A DNA stretch of 64,000 bases from JBBDWK01 sp040902885. Lineage in GTDB: Bacteria; Acidobacteriota; Terriglobia; Bryobacterales; Bryobacteraceae. The DNA is taken from assembly GCA_040902885.1 (NCBI GenBank), contig JBBDWK010000094.1:1-64000 (forward strand), given 5' to 3'. How positions within the stretch are numbered: the first letter of the stretch is position 1; each line of letters opens with the position of its first letter. The notes beneath the pieces are model-generated. The model was not told the origin of the DNA. It ran no database searches and was given only the letters and a program-made list of their open reading frames with translations. Positions 8,173-16,107 of the stretch are shown one piece after another. The translations under genes and the position numbers were made by a program.

Positions 8173-9552
8173 TTAAGACAGGATGTCTTTGATTACCTCG
8201 CCGTGGACGTCCGTGAGACGAAAATCGCGTCCGCTGTGGCGGTAAGTCAGGCGCGTGTGATCGAAGCCTAGCTGGTGCAGGATGGTCGCGTGCAGGTCGT
8301 GCGGGTGCATCCGCTTTTCAACCGCTTTGAAACCAAACTCGTCCGTGTTGCCGTAAGCGATGCCGGGCTTGAAGCCGCCGCCCGCCACCAGCATGGAGAA
8401 CCCATGGCTGTTGTGGTCGCGCCCGTTCTGCAGCTTCACCAAACCGCTGGTTTCGACTGACGGCGTGCGCCCGAACTCGCCGCCGATGAGCACGATCGTT
8501 TCGTCGAACAGGCCGCGCGACTTCAGATCCTCGATGAGGGCCGCGATAGGGCCGTCCACGTCAAAGGCCAGTTTGCGCATCAACTCGATGTCTTCGTGCG
8601 TGTCCCAGGGCTGCCCATTGCCGTAATACACCTGCACCACGCGCACGCCCCGCTCGATGAGCCGCAGCGCCATCAGGCAGCCGCGCCCGAAATCGCCTTC
8701 CCCGTAGCGGGCGCGCACCGGATCGCTTTCCTTGGTGATGTCGAAGACTTCCGGGGCTTCGGCCTGCATCCGGTATGCGATCTCCATGGACTGGATGCTG
8801 GTCTCGAGCTGCGGGTCGCCGCCTTCTTCCGCCATGTGCAGCCGGTTCAGTTTCGCCAGCAGGTCGAGCTGGCGGCGCTGTTGCGGCGCGCCGACCTCCT
8901 GGTTCCGGATGTACTGAATCAGCTTCCGCGGGTCCTTCTCGTTGTTCGGAATGTGCGTGCCCTGATAGACCCCGGGGAGGAAGCTGGAGGTCCACAATTG
9001 CGGCCCGATTACGGGAAGGCCCGGGCACAACACGACGTAACCCGGAAGGTTCTGGTTTTCCGTGCCAAGGCCATACGTGATCCAGGAACCCATGGACGGG
9101 CGTCCGGGGAGGCGTTCGCCGCAGTTCAACATCAGCAGCGAAGGCTCGTGGTTGGGCCGGTCCGTGTACATCGAACGGATCACGCAAACGTCGTCGATGA
9201 CCTTGCCCAGGTGCGGGAAGATCTCGCTGATCTCTATGCCGCTCTGCCCGTGCTTGTGGAACTGGAACGGCGAGCGCAGGAGATTTCCCGTGCGGCGCTC
9301 GGTCTTGAGATTGCCGCTGGGGATGGGCTTGCCGTGGTGCTTAGTGAGCTCGGGCTTGGGGTCGAAGGAATCCACCTGCGATGGCCCACCGTTCAGGAAC
9401 AGGAAGATCACCCGCTTGGCTTTGGGGGCGAAGTGCGGCGGCTTGACGGCTAACGGCGACGAGGAACGGTTGGCGCCGAGCGTATCGGCGAGGCCGACCA
9501 TTCCAAAGCCGGAACCTATAGTGCGGAGAAGGCCGCGGCGAGTGATGCTCAT
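8173..9552 (-). CDS. DUF1501 protein, Tat-exported
   Basis: The 459-residue product has a twin-arginine leader (MSITRRGLLRTIGSGFG) and the DUF1501 fold, related to alkaline phosphatase and sulfatase: FLFLNGGPSQVDSFDPK near the N-terminus, the G-G-E-F-G-R-T-P motif, GRDHNSHGFSML, and the C-terminal HPHDLHATILHQLG. In Planctomycetes and Acidobacteria such genes usually follow a DUF1549/DUF1553 cytochrome-type gene; none is present here. Instead the exported triple-RidA gene lies 12 bases upstream on the same strand, and GGAGGA of the DUF1501 start sits in that gap, so they look co-transcribed. Substrate unknown. Confidence 0.88.
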   Translation of the reverse strand: MSITRRGLLRTIGSGFGMVGLADTLGANRSSSPLAVKPPHFAPKAKRVIFLFLNGGPSQVDSFDPKPELTKHHGKPIPSGNLKTERRTGNLLRSPFQFHKHGQSGIEISEIFPHLGKVIDDVCVIRSMYTDRPNHEPSLLMLNCGERLPGRPSMGSWITYGLGTENQNLPGYVVLCPGLPVIGPQLWTSSFLPGVYQGTHIPNNEKDPRKLIQYIRNQEVGAPQQRRQLDLLAKLNRLHMAEEGGDPQLETSIQSMEIAYRMQAEAPEVFDITKESDPVRARYGEGDFGRGCLMALRLIERGVRVVQVYYGNGQPWDTHEDIELMRKLAFDVDGPIAALIEDLKSRGLFDETIVLIGGEFGRTPSVETSGLVKLQNGRDHNSHGFSMLVAGGGFKPGIAYGNTDEFGFKAVEKRMHPHDLHATILHQLGFDHTRLTYRHSGRDFRLTDVHGEVIKDILS

Positions 9553-9564
9553 AACGTCCTCCGG

Positions 9565-10779
9565 TTACTGCACGGCGATAACAGAGACCTCTTCCAGCTT
9601 CGGCCACCTCCCCGAGTCGTTCGGTTTTCGCTCGATCGGGGGCAGCGGCTGTACCGTGGTGCGCGTCGGCGGGGCGCTCGAGAAGTACGATCCATATACG
9701 GCGTTCATCTTCGAGAACTCGTCGAGGTTATCCACATAGACATTGCTCGCGACTACGTTCGAAAAGTTCAGGCCCGCTTCCTCCAGGCCGTCGAGCAGAT
9801 TGCGCATAGTCTGCCGCACCTGATTCTCGACCGTCTCCGCGTAGATGCCGCCGTTCGGCCCGGGGATAAAACCGGCCTTTGCGGAACAGAAGAACGTGTC
9901 CTCGGCGAAGACGCACGGACTTGCCGTGGCGCTGGGCGCCATGTTCTTGGGGCGCACGGCGCGCCGCTTCGAGAGGTCCTTGATGGCGACGCCGGTGAAC
10001 TCGATGTTCGCGCCCAGCGGAAGCGCGTTCACCGGAATGGTGGCGCGGGCGGGCGTGTTGCCGAACTCGAAGTGCTTCGCGTACACCTTGTTCATCACGG
10101 ACATCGGCATGGCTTTCGTCAGGTAGGGGTTGACGAAGACCATGTGGCGGAAGTCCATGCCCGCCGCCGAGAGGACGGTCTTCATGCGGTCCAGCGCCAG
10201 TTGCACCTGCGCCGCCGGATCGGACGGAATCGTGCCGGTGGCGGGATCGCGGCCCAGGAAACCGGAGATGTAAAGGCGATCGCCCACCATCACTCCAGGC
10301 GAGATGGCGCCCACGGATTGATAGCCGGGAGGCACGACGATCTTCTTTTTCGAGAGATCGCGAACCGCAACCACATTGACCTCAATCGGCGTGCCGGTCG
10401 GCATTTTGTAAACGCCGAGGGTGGCGCGGGCTGGAGGATTTTTCGGATAGTACCGCTCCAGCACCTTGTTCATGGCGGGGTAGTTGTCGATGTCCTCGAA
10501 GTAGATCTGGGTGTAGACCACGTGCTCCATGGTCAACCCGGCCGCTTCGACGATCGCCTTGACGTTCTCCATGCACTGCCGCGCGGCGTCCTCGAAGTTA
10601 GCGGAGATCTTTCCGCTCGCATCGCGGGCGCCTTGCCCCGAGACATATAGGTAGTCCCCGGCCATGATGCCGGCACTATAGGGCCCAACCGGCTTCGGCG
10701 CGTTGGCCGGAACCACGACGCGGCGCTCGGCCCCGGCCAGCGCGACTGCCATCCCCAGAAACAGGCAAAACGATTTCAT
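9565..10779 (-). CDS. Exported protein of three tandem RidA (YjgF) domains
   Basis: I start at the ATG at 10779 because it opens a normal signal peptide (MKSFCLFLGMAVALAGA); a longer start at 10797 is possible. The rest is three RidA-like domains (numbering from 10797: about 27-149, 153-277 and 283-410). Each keeps the substrate-binding arginine in the P-A-R-A-T / P-T-R-T-T position (Arg124, Arg251, Arg379). The second acidic residue that RidA has in IEIEAIAV (Glu120 in E. coli) is replaced by Asn, Thr and Ser. Canonical RidA is a single cytoplasmic domain of about 128 residues forming a trimer and deaminating enamine/imine intermediates; here one chain could make the whole trimer in the periplasm. 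It lies 12 bases upstream of the DUF1501 gene. Confidence 0.85.
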   Translation of the reverse strand: MKSFCLFLGMAVALAGAERRVVVPANAPKPVGPYSAGIMAGDYLYVSGQGARDASGKISANFEDAARQCMENVKAIVEAAGLTMEHVVYTQIYFEDIDNYPAMNKVLERYYPKNPPARATLGVYKMPTGTPIEVNVVAVRDLSKKKIVVPPGYQSVGAISPGVMVGDRLYISGFLGRDPATGTIPSDPAAQVQLALDRMKTVLSAAGMDFRHMVFVNPYLTKAMPMSVMNKVYAKHFEFGNTPARATIPVNALPLGANIEFTGVAIKDLSKRRAVRPKNMAPSATASPCVFAEDTFFCSAKAGFIPGPNGGIYAETVENQVRQTMRNLLDGLEEAGLNFSNVVASNVYVDNLDEFSKMNAVYGSYFSSAPPTRTTVQPLPPIERKPNDSGRWPKLEEVSVIAVQ

Positions 10780-10877
10780 CCCTTGTATACGCTCCAAAAC
10801 ACCTTATGGAATTTGAGCCCATCATACACCATGGGTAGTTGAGCGCTGGGGCCAGGAGTTTGAGGCCATTGCTCTTC

Positions 10878-11204
10878 TCATGCCGGTTGGCGCTTTGCCG
10901 GCACGAAACGAATCTCAACGCGTTTTTCCAGAGCTTCCGCAATCCGCTTCAGCATATAGAGGGAGTGGCCGTCATAATCGGCGTCTTCGAGACGGCAGAT
11001 GGTCGACGCGGTGGTTCCCACCTTCCTGGCAAGCTCCCGCTGACTCAGGCCCGCCTTCGTGCGAAGGTCATAAATCTTCCGCGCAATCTCCGCGTGGAGC
11101 AGTTCCTGTTCGTATTCCTCGACGCGCTTCTGGTCCTTGCCAATGTAGCGGTCGTAGGTCCACTGGAGCGCAGCCGATTTGAATTTCCGCTTTTTTATTG
11201 CCAT
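10878..11204 (-). CDS. higA: Antitoxin with XRE helix-turn-helix (HigA-like)
   Basis: The 108-residue protein has a helix-turn-helix of the XRE/Cro type at about residues 45-95 (KAGLSQRELARKVGTTASTICRLEDAD). The N-terminal 40 residues are charged, and probably contact the toxin. It starts seven bases after the stop of the RelE-like gene, the toxin-first order typical of HigBA. It should neutralise the toxin and, with it, repress the shared promoter; a palindrome suited to this lies upstream of the toxin gene at 11592-11613. The name reflects architecture, not a tested identity. Confidence 0.8.
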   Translation of the reverse strand: MAIKKRKFKSAALQWTYDRYIGKDQKRVEEYEQELLHAEIARKIYDLRTKAGLSQRELARKVGTTASTICRLEDADYDGHSLYMLKRIAEALEKRVEIRFVPAKRQPA

Positions 11205-11210
11205 GCCCTT

Positions 11211-11579
11211 TCATCCTCTCGGCTTGAACGTGTGTTGCTCCGGGCTGGCCTCGAACGCCTGCTTTCGCTTGATCGCCAGGTCAATCTCCCGCGGTGGCAC
11301 CACCCGTTCCTTCGTTAACCCGTGGGAGACCACCACAGCCGACCGCCTATGAAAAAAGTAAAGCATCCGGTAGTGAACTCCCTGGTAGCTGGCCCTCAGC
11401 TCGTAAATGTCGTCGCGGAGGTAATCGGCTTCCGGTCTCCGAAGCTCGTGCCCGAGCTGTTCCAGTCGTTCGAGCCGGACCAAGCACTTTTGAAGAGCCT
11501 TTGCCGAAAGCTCTTCGAGCCACTGAACCATCGGCACGGTCTCGGCGTCCTCCTGATAGTAAACGAGCTCCGCTGCCAA
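11211..11579 (-). CDS. higB: RelE/HigB-type toxin (phage-derived Gp49-like)
   Basis: The 122-residue product looks like a RelE-superfamily mRNA interferase of the Gp49/HigB type: short N-terminal helix region (VQWLEELSAKALQKCLVRLE), a basic beta-sheet core (ELRASYQGVHYRMLYFFHRR) and the characteristic SHGLTKERVVPPREIDLA near the C-terminus. Such toxins cut ribosome-bound mRNA. The start is TTG (11579-11577), chosen because AAGGAG at 11590-11585 sits five bases upstream. An ATG at 11584-11582 is out of frame. The gene precedes the XRE antitoxin by six bases and follows the PIG-L gene stop closely, with its promoter overlapping that stop. Confidence 0.82.
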   Translation of the reverse strand: MAAELVYYQEDAETVPMVQWLEELSAKALQKCLVRLERLEQLGHELRRPEADYLRDDIYELRASYQGVHYRMLYFFHRRSAVVVSHGLTKERVVPPREIDLAIKRKQAFEASPEQHTFKPRG

Positions 11580-11591
11580 GCCATCTCCTTT

Positions 11592-11620
11592 ATGTTCTCA
11601 CTATTGCGAACATCGGTCAA
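11592..11620 (-). promoter_or_regulatory. Toxin-antitoxin promoter and operator
   Basis: On the minus strand TTGACC (11620-11615) fits a -35 box. Directly after it lies a 22-bp dyad (11613-11592) with half-sites ATGTTCGCAAT and ATGTTCTCACT, 9 of 11 positions matching, ending two bases before the AAGGAG ribosome site of the toxin. The expected -10 position falls inside the dyad, so a bound HigA would block the promoter, the usual autoregulation of HigBA modules. The -35 overlaps the stop of the PIG-L gene. Confidence 0.6.
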
Positions 11621-12381
11621 CGCGCCAGAACGAACTCCCCCACCAGCTCTTCCAATAGCGGCGTCTGAGGGTACGGGTGCCCCTTATACCGCCGGAATCC
11701 TTCGGCGAATTCCACGCCGGCGCGCGAGCCGATTTCGCGCGTCCACTGCTCGGTCGTCTGGAGGTAGTCGTCCATGCCGTGGTGCTTGAACAGCCACTCG
11801 CGCTGGCTGCGATGCTCCGCCAACATGCGCAGCTTGGTCTCCAGGGTGCGGCCGACGTCAACGTAAAAATCCGCCGGCACCGGCCGGTTATCGCGGTCGC
11901 GCCCGCCAATGGGGTCCATGAAGTACAGATGCGGGATGAAATTCAAACGACCGGCCGGGTTCGCGGCTCCCGTCGCATAGTTGCGGGCCGGGGCCGCGAA
12001 GAGCGCATCTCTTACCAGGGCGCTGGTGGCCTCATGGTCGGCCATGTAATCCACGGGCGCCGACGTGAGCACCAGCTCCGGCCGGATTTCGCGCAGCAAT
12101 TCCACGATCCGCCGGCGCGAGGCGTCGTCGCTGAAGACGGAGAGGTCGCGGAACTCGGCGCATCTGTAACTGGCCCCGATGTGGGCGGCGGCGCGTGCGG
12201 CCTCGGCACGGCGCACGGCGGCAATCTCGTCGGGCGGCAGATCCGCTGAGCCGCAGTCGCCCGGCGTCATGGTCACGATGGTGATGGCATGCCCGGCGCC
12301 GGCCAGATGGGCGAGCGTTCCACCGGCCAGAATTTCCACATCGTCAGGGTGAGCGTGTATCGCGAGAATGTGTTTGGACAC
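11617..12381 (-). CDS. PIG-L/LmbE-family deacetylase
   Basis: The 254-residue enzyme has the zinc-binding A-H-P-D-D-V-E motif near the N-terminus (ILAIHAHPDDVEILAGGTLA), RRAEAARAAAHIG, and M-A-D-H-E-A-T, all standard for the PIG-L/LmbE family of N-acetylglucosaminyl-type deacetylases. Members act on GlcNAc-inositol, bacillithiol or mycothiol precursors, or other N-acetyl sugars; which one applies here is not visible. The start is a GTG preceded closely by AGGAGG. It is divergent from a histidine kinase gene (45-bp gap) and followed by the toxin-antitoxin pair. Confidence 0.87.
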   Translation of the reverse strand: MSKHILAIHAHPDDVEILAGGTLAHLAGAGHAITIVTMTPGDCGSADLPPDEIAAVRRAEAARAAAHIGASYRCAEFRDLSVFSDDASRRRIVELLREIRPELVLTSAPVDYMADHEATSALVRDALFAAPARNYATGAANPAGRLNFIPHLYFMDPIGGRDRDNRPVPADFYVDVGRTLETKLRMLAEHRSQREWLFKHHGMDDYLQTTEQWTREIGSRAGVEFAEGFRRYKGHPYPQTPLLEELVGEFVLAR

Positions 12382-12426
12382 AGCCTCCTATTCTATTTGA
12401 CGTGAGGGACAGTACCATAGAGAGGA

Positions 12427-13734
12427 ATGGCGGCCTCATCGCCCACACGGCCCTTGCTGATCGGACTGGCGGTTACGCTGGCGGCCGTGGCCATATTCGC
12501 ATGGTATTCGCTGCGCCAGGTCGAGGGCTTGCGCAGCCTGCAAACCGACACCGTGGACGCCAGCCGCAAAGACTCTTTGCAACTCCTGCGGATCCAGAAC
12601 AATCTGCACTCGCTCGCGCTCGCCATGCGGGACATGATCGAGGGCACGGAGCCCTACCCGCTGCAGGCCTGGAAGGCGCAGTTCGACCGCATCCGCTTCG
12701 ATCTGGAAGATGCGCTGCGAATTGAGAGCGAGCTGACGCCGGCCTCGCGCAGCCCGGAGCAGCAGCTCCATCTCGAGATGTCGCTCTCGCAGTTCTGGAA
12801 CTCCACCGGGCGGATGTTCGACCATGCCCGGGTGGGCCGCGAGAAGGAGGCGCGGGAGATGATCCGGCACACGCTCGAGCCGCAACAGGCGGCGCTTACC
12901 GCGACGGTCGCGCGTCTGCTGGTGCTCAATAACGAGGCGGAAGAGCGGGCGGTGCTGGAGATTCAAAAAATCTACGACGGCGTGGAGCGCAACACCTACT
13001 ACTTTGTCGCCGCCATGCTGCTGGCTATCCTGGGAACCAGCCTGTATCTGATTCAGGCCAATCGGCGGATTTTCACGGACCTTCAGGCGCTCTCCGATCA
13101 GCGGCGCGTGCTGGCACGAAAGCTGATCAGCGTGCAGGAGGAGATTCTGCATTCCGTGTCCAGGGAGCTGCATGACGAGTTCGGCCAGATTCTGACCGCG
13201 GTGGGCGCAATGCTAAGCCGCGCGGAGAAGCAGGGACTTCCGCCGGATTCGCCTTTCCGGACGGAACTGGCCGAGGTGCGAGAGGTGGCGCAGTCCACGC
13301 TGGAGAAGATGCGGAGCCTCTCTCAAGTGCTGCGCCCGACCATCCTCGACGATTACGGTTTGGAGAAGACGCTCGAATGGTACGTAAACCAGTTCGAAAA
13401 GCAAACCGGCATCGTTATACGATATGAGAAACAGGGAACCGGCCGCCGGATCGACGACGAGATAGCCATCCACGTCTATCGCATTCTGCAGGAGGCTCTG
13501 AATAACGTGGCGCGCCACTCCCATTCGTCGACAGCCTCCGTTCAGGTGCGGTTCGAAGCGGACCGCCTTCTGATGGAGGTCGGCGACAAGGGCATCGGGC
13601 TTCCGGCGCGCCCGAACGGAGGTTTGGGATTGGTTGCCATGCGCGAGCGCGCGGAGATTCTGCAGGGCACGCTGGAACTGCGGCGGAAGTTGGAAGGGGG
13701 AACGCTGGTGAAGCTGGACGTACCGTTAACATGA
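12427..13734 (+). CDS. Sensor histidine kinase, NarX/DegS type
   Basis: The 435-residue kinase has a transmembrane helix at about 9-28, an extracytoplasmic helical sensor region to about 190, a second helix at 191-212 (FVAAMLLAILGTSLYLI), a HisKA_3 dimerisation domain with the phosphoacceptor in S-R-E-L-H-D-E-F-G-Q (His249), and a HATPase domain with the N box ILQEALNNVARHS and G box V-G-D-K-G-I-G. The sensor is four-helix-bundle-like with no recognised ligand motif. Its last bases overlap the response regulator start (ATGA at 13731-13734), a firm sign of one operon and a cognate pair. Confidence 0.92.
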   Translation: MAASSPTRPLLIGLAVTLAAVAIFAWYSLRQVEGLRSLQTDTVDASRKDSLQLLRIQNNLHSLALAMRDMIEGTEPYPLQAWKAQFDRIRFDLEDALRIESELTPASRSPEQQLHLEMSLSQFWNSTGRMFDHARVGREKEAREMIRHTLEPQQAALTATVARLLVLNNEAEERAVLEIQKIYDGVERNTYYFVAAMLLAILGTSLYLIQANRRIFTDLQALSDQRRVLARKLISVQEEILHSVSRELHDEFGQILTAVGAMLSRAEKQGLPPDSPFRTELAEVREVAQSTLEKMRSLSQVLRPTILDDYGLEKTLEWYVNQFEKQTGIVIRYEKQGTGRRIDDEIAIHVYRILQEALNNVARHSHSSTASVQVRFEADRLLMEVGDKGIGLPARPNGGLGLVAMRERAEILQGTLELRRKLEGGTLVKLDVPLT

Positions 13735-14369
13735 AGCCGGAGATCACAGTTCTGCTGGTCGATGACCATCGCCTGGTTCGTACCGGATTCCGGCGCATCC
13801 TTGACGACGATCCCGAGATTCGCGTCGTGGGCGAGGCGGGCGACGGCGTGGAGGCCATACAGGAGGCCGTGAAACTGCGCCCGCGCGTGATCGTGATGGA
13901 CATGGCGATGCCGGAACTGGACGGCGTCCAGGCTACCGCGGAAATTTTGAGAAAAGTGCCGGGCACGGCGGTGCTGGTTCTCAGCATGTATTCCGATGAG
14001 AACTACGTGCGGAACGCATTCGAAGCGGGCGCTTCGGGTTACCTTCTCAAGAACGCGATCGAAGTCGATCTGGTTTCGGCGGTGAAGGTGGTCGCCTCGG
14101 GCCGCAAGTACAAGGCCCCGGGTATGGCCAGGCCGCCGATGGAGCGCGAGCGGTCGGAAGACGGCTACGAGCGGCTCACGGCGCGCGAGAAGCAGGTGCT
14201 GCAGCTCATCGCGCAAGGCAAGTCGAACAAGGAGATCGCCGCGCTGCTCACCCTGAGCGTGAATACCATTTCCGTACACCGGGCCAACCTGATGGACGCG
14301 CTCAACCTTCACCGGACGGCCGAACTGGTGCTCTATGCCATCCGCAAGGGCATGGTGAATCTCCCCTAG
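13731..14369 (+). CDS. NarL/FixJ-family response regulator
   Basis: The 212-residue regulator has a receiver domain with the acidic pocket (LLVDDHRLV), the phosphoacceptor in I-V-M-D-M-A-M-P (Asp57), and the conserved Lys in GYLLKNA. A LuxR-type helix-turn-helix covers about residues 148-200 (LTAREKQVLQLIAQGKSNKEI... and NTISVHRANLMDAL). It overlaps the kinase gene by four bases and is followed after three bases by an UnbV-type protein gene, which may be part of the same transcript. Targets are unknown. Confidence 0.93.
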   Translation: MKPEITVLLVDDHRLVRTGFRRILDDDPEIRVVGEAGDGVEAIQEAVKLRPRVIVMDMAMPELDGVQATAEILRKVPGTAVLVLSMYSDENYVRNAFEAGASGYLLKNAIEVDLVSAVKVVASGRKYKAPGMARPPMERERSEDGYERLTAREKQVLQLIAQGKSNKEIAALLTLSVNTISVHRANLMDALNLHRTAELVLYAIRKGMVNLP

Positions 14370-14372
14370 CCG

Positions 14373-16034
14373 ATGAAGCGGAGACAATTTCTTTTGGGGC
14401 TGGGAAGTCTGGCGCGAGCGGCCGAAGCGCCGGGCTTCCGGCTGGTGGACGTGACCGCGGGCGCGGGAATTGATTTCCGCCACAACAGCGGCGCGTTCGG
14501 GGAAAAATACCTTCCGGAGACGCTGGGCGCGGGATGCGCCTTTCTGGATTACGACAACGACGGCTGGCAGGACATCCTGCTGGTCAACGGAACGAGCTGG
14601 CCGGGAGATCCGCGCCGTACGCCGCCGCGCGGCACGCTCAAGCTCTACCGCAACAATCGGGACGGCACCTTCACCGACGTTACGAAAAGCGCCGGGCTGG
14701 ACGTGGAGATGTACGGCATGGGCGCCGCGATCGGCGACTACGACAACGACGGCTGGCCGGATATCTTCGTCTCCTGCCTGGGGCAGAGCCGCCTCTTCCG
14801 CAATACCGGCAAAGGCGCCTTCGTGGACGTCACCGGGCATTGCGGCCTGGGCAAGCGCGAAGCCTTCAGCAGCTCCGCGCTTTGGATCGACTACGACCGC
14901 GACGGCCATCTCGACCTGTTCGTCTGCAACTACGTGAAGTGGTCGCGCGACCAGGACGTCTTCTGCAGCCTGGACGGCAAGCAGAAGTCGTACTGCACGC
15001 CGGAGGCTTATCGCGGCACTACCTGCTGGCTGTTCCGCAATCGCGGCGACGGCACTTTCGAGGATGTAACGGCGCAGGCCGGGATTTTCGACAGCAGCTC
15101 GAAGTCGCTGGGCGTGACCATGCTGGACTACGATCAGGACGGCTGGCCGGATCTGTTCGTCGCCAACGACACCCAGCCCAACAAGCTCTACCGGAACACG
15201 CGCAACGGGAAGTTCGAGGAAGCGGGCGTGCGCGCGGGAGTGGCCTTCAGCGAAGACGGCAAAGCGCGCGCGGGAATGGGCGTGGACGCGGCAGACTACG
15301 ACAACTCGGGAATCCCCAGTCTGGTAGTGACCAACTTCGACGGCGAGATGCTGGGACTTTACCGGAGCAGCGGAGAAGGACTGTACATCGACCAGGCGCC
15401 GCGGTCGGAGCTGGGGAGGATTACGCGGCGCAATCTCGGCTTCGGATGCTTCTTCTTCGACGCGGATCTGGACGGTAAACTCGACCTGCTGGTGGTCAAC
15501 GGCCACATTGACGACATCGTGGCGAGACTGAGCCGCGACGTGAGCTATGCGCAACCGCCGAATCTGTTTTTGAACACGGGCTCGGGAGGCTTCCGCGATG
15601 TGGCCCCCGAGCTGGGCAAGGATTTCGCTCGACCCAAGGTGGGCCGCGGCGCGGCCTTTGGGGACTTCGATAACGACGGCGATCTGGACGTTCTCATCAC
15701 CACCAACAACGGACCGGCGTATCTTTACCGCAACGACCAGTTGACCGGAAACCGAAGCATCCGCTTCCGGCTTGTGGGCACGAAGAGCAACCGCGACGGC
15801 ATCGGCGCTTCCGTAAAGATCTTTCTCGGCGAGGAAGCCAGTTCCCGCATGGTCCGCAGCGGATCGAGTTATCTGTCCCAGTCGGAGCTTCCGGTGACCT
15901 TCGGCGCTGGACGGCGCGAGACGATTGACCGTGCCGTGATTCGCTGGCCGAGCGGGCGCGTCGAAGAATACACCAAGCTCCGCACGGGCGCGCGGTACGT
16001 GGTGACCGAAGGCAAGAGCATCGATTCGGACTAA
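14373..16034 (+). CDS. FG-GAP/VCBS-repeat protein with ASPIC/UnbV domain
   Basis: The 553-residue protein starts with a Tat-type leader (MKRRQFLLGLGSLARAAEA). Residues about 40-450 are beta-propeller repeats with calcium-binding-like D-x-D-x-D-G loops (DYDNDGWQDILLVNG, DYDNDGWPDIFVS, DYDQDGWPDLFVAND, DFDNDGDLDVLIT). The C-terminal 80 residues form the ASPIC/UnbV domain (RDGIGASVKIFLGEEASSRMVRSGSSYLSQSE is its core). Such proteins are extracellular or periplasmic and probably involved in adhesion or carbohydrate recognition. It starts three bases after the response regulator, an unusual operon partner. Confidence 0.9.
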   Translation: MKRRQFLLGLGSLARAAEAPGFRLVDVTAGAGIDFRHNSGAFGEKYLPETLGAGCAFLDYDNDGWQDILLVNGTSWPGDPRRTPPRGTLKLYRNNRDGTFTDVTKSAGLDVEMYGMGAAIGDYDNDGWPDIFVSCLGQSRLFRNTGKGAFVDVTGHCGLGKREAFSSSALWIDYDRDGHLDLFVCNYVKWSRDQDVFCSLDGKQKSYCTPEAYRGTTCWLFRNRGDGTFEDVTAQAGIFDSSSKSLGVTMLDYDQDGWPDLFVANDTQPNKLYRNTRNGKFEEAGVRAGVAFSEDGKARAGMGVDAADYDNSGIPSLVVTNFDGEMLGLYRSSGEGLYIDQAPRSELGRITRRNLGFGCFFFDADLDGKLDLLVVNGHIDDIVARLSRDVSYAQPPNLFLNTGSGGFRDVAPELGKDFARPKVGRGAAFGDFDNDGDLDVLITTNNGPAYLYRNDQLTGNRSIRFRLVGTKSNRDGIGASVKIFLGEEASSRMVRSGSSYLSQSELPVTFGAGRRETIDRAVIRWPSGRVEEYTKLRTGARYVVTEGKSIDSD

Positions 16035-16107
16035 TCGTCAACATCCCGCTAATAGCTTTACATTATTGTGATTTTTAACCCGTGGCCGGTAGGCTAAGTC
16101 AATCGCT

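Noticed and set aside
13542..15554. A 670-codon open frame antisense to the kinase, regulator and UnbV genes
   Set aside because: It lies opposite well-supported genes, has no recognisable domain and an odd His/Val/Arg-rich composition typical of antisense frames in GC-rich DNA. Similar long antisense frames at 187-1683, 24600-26684 and 49696-51735 were rejected for the same reason.
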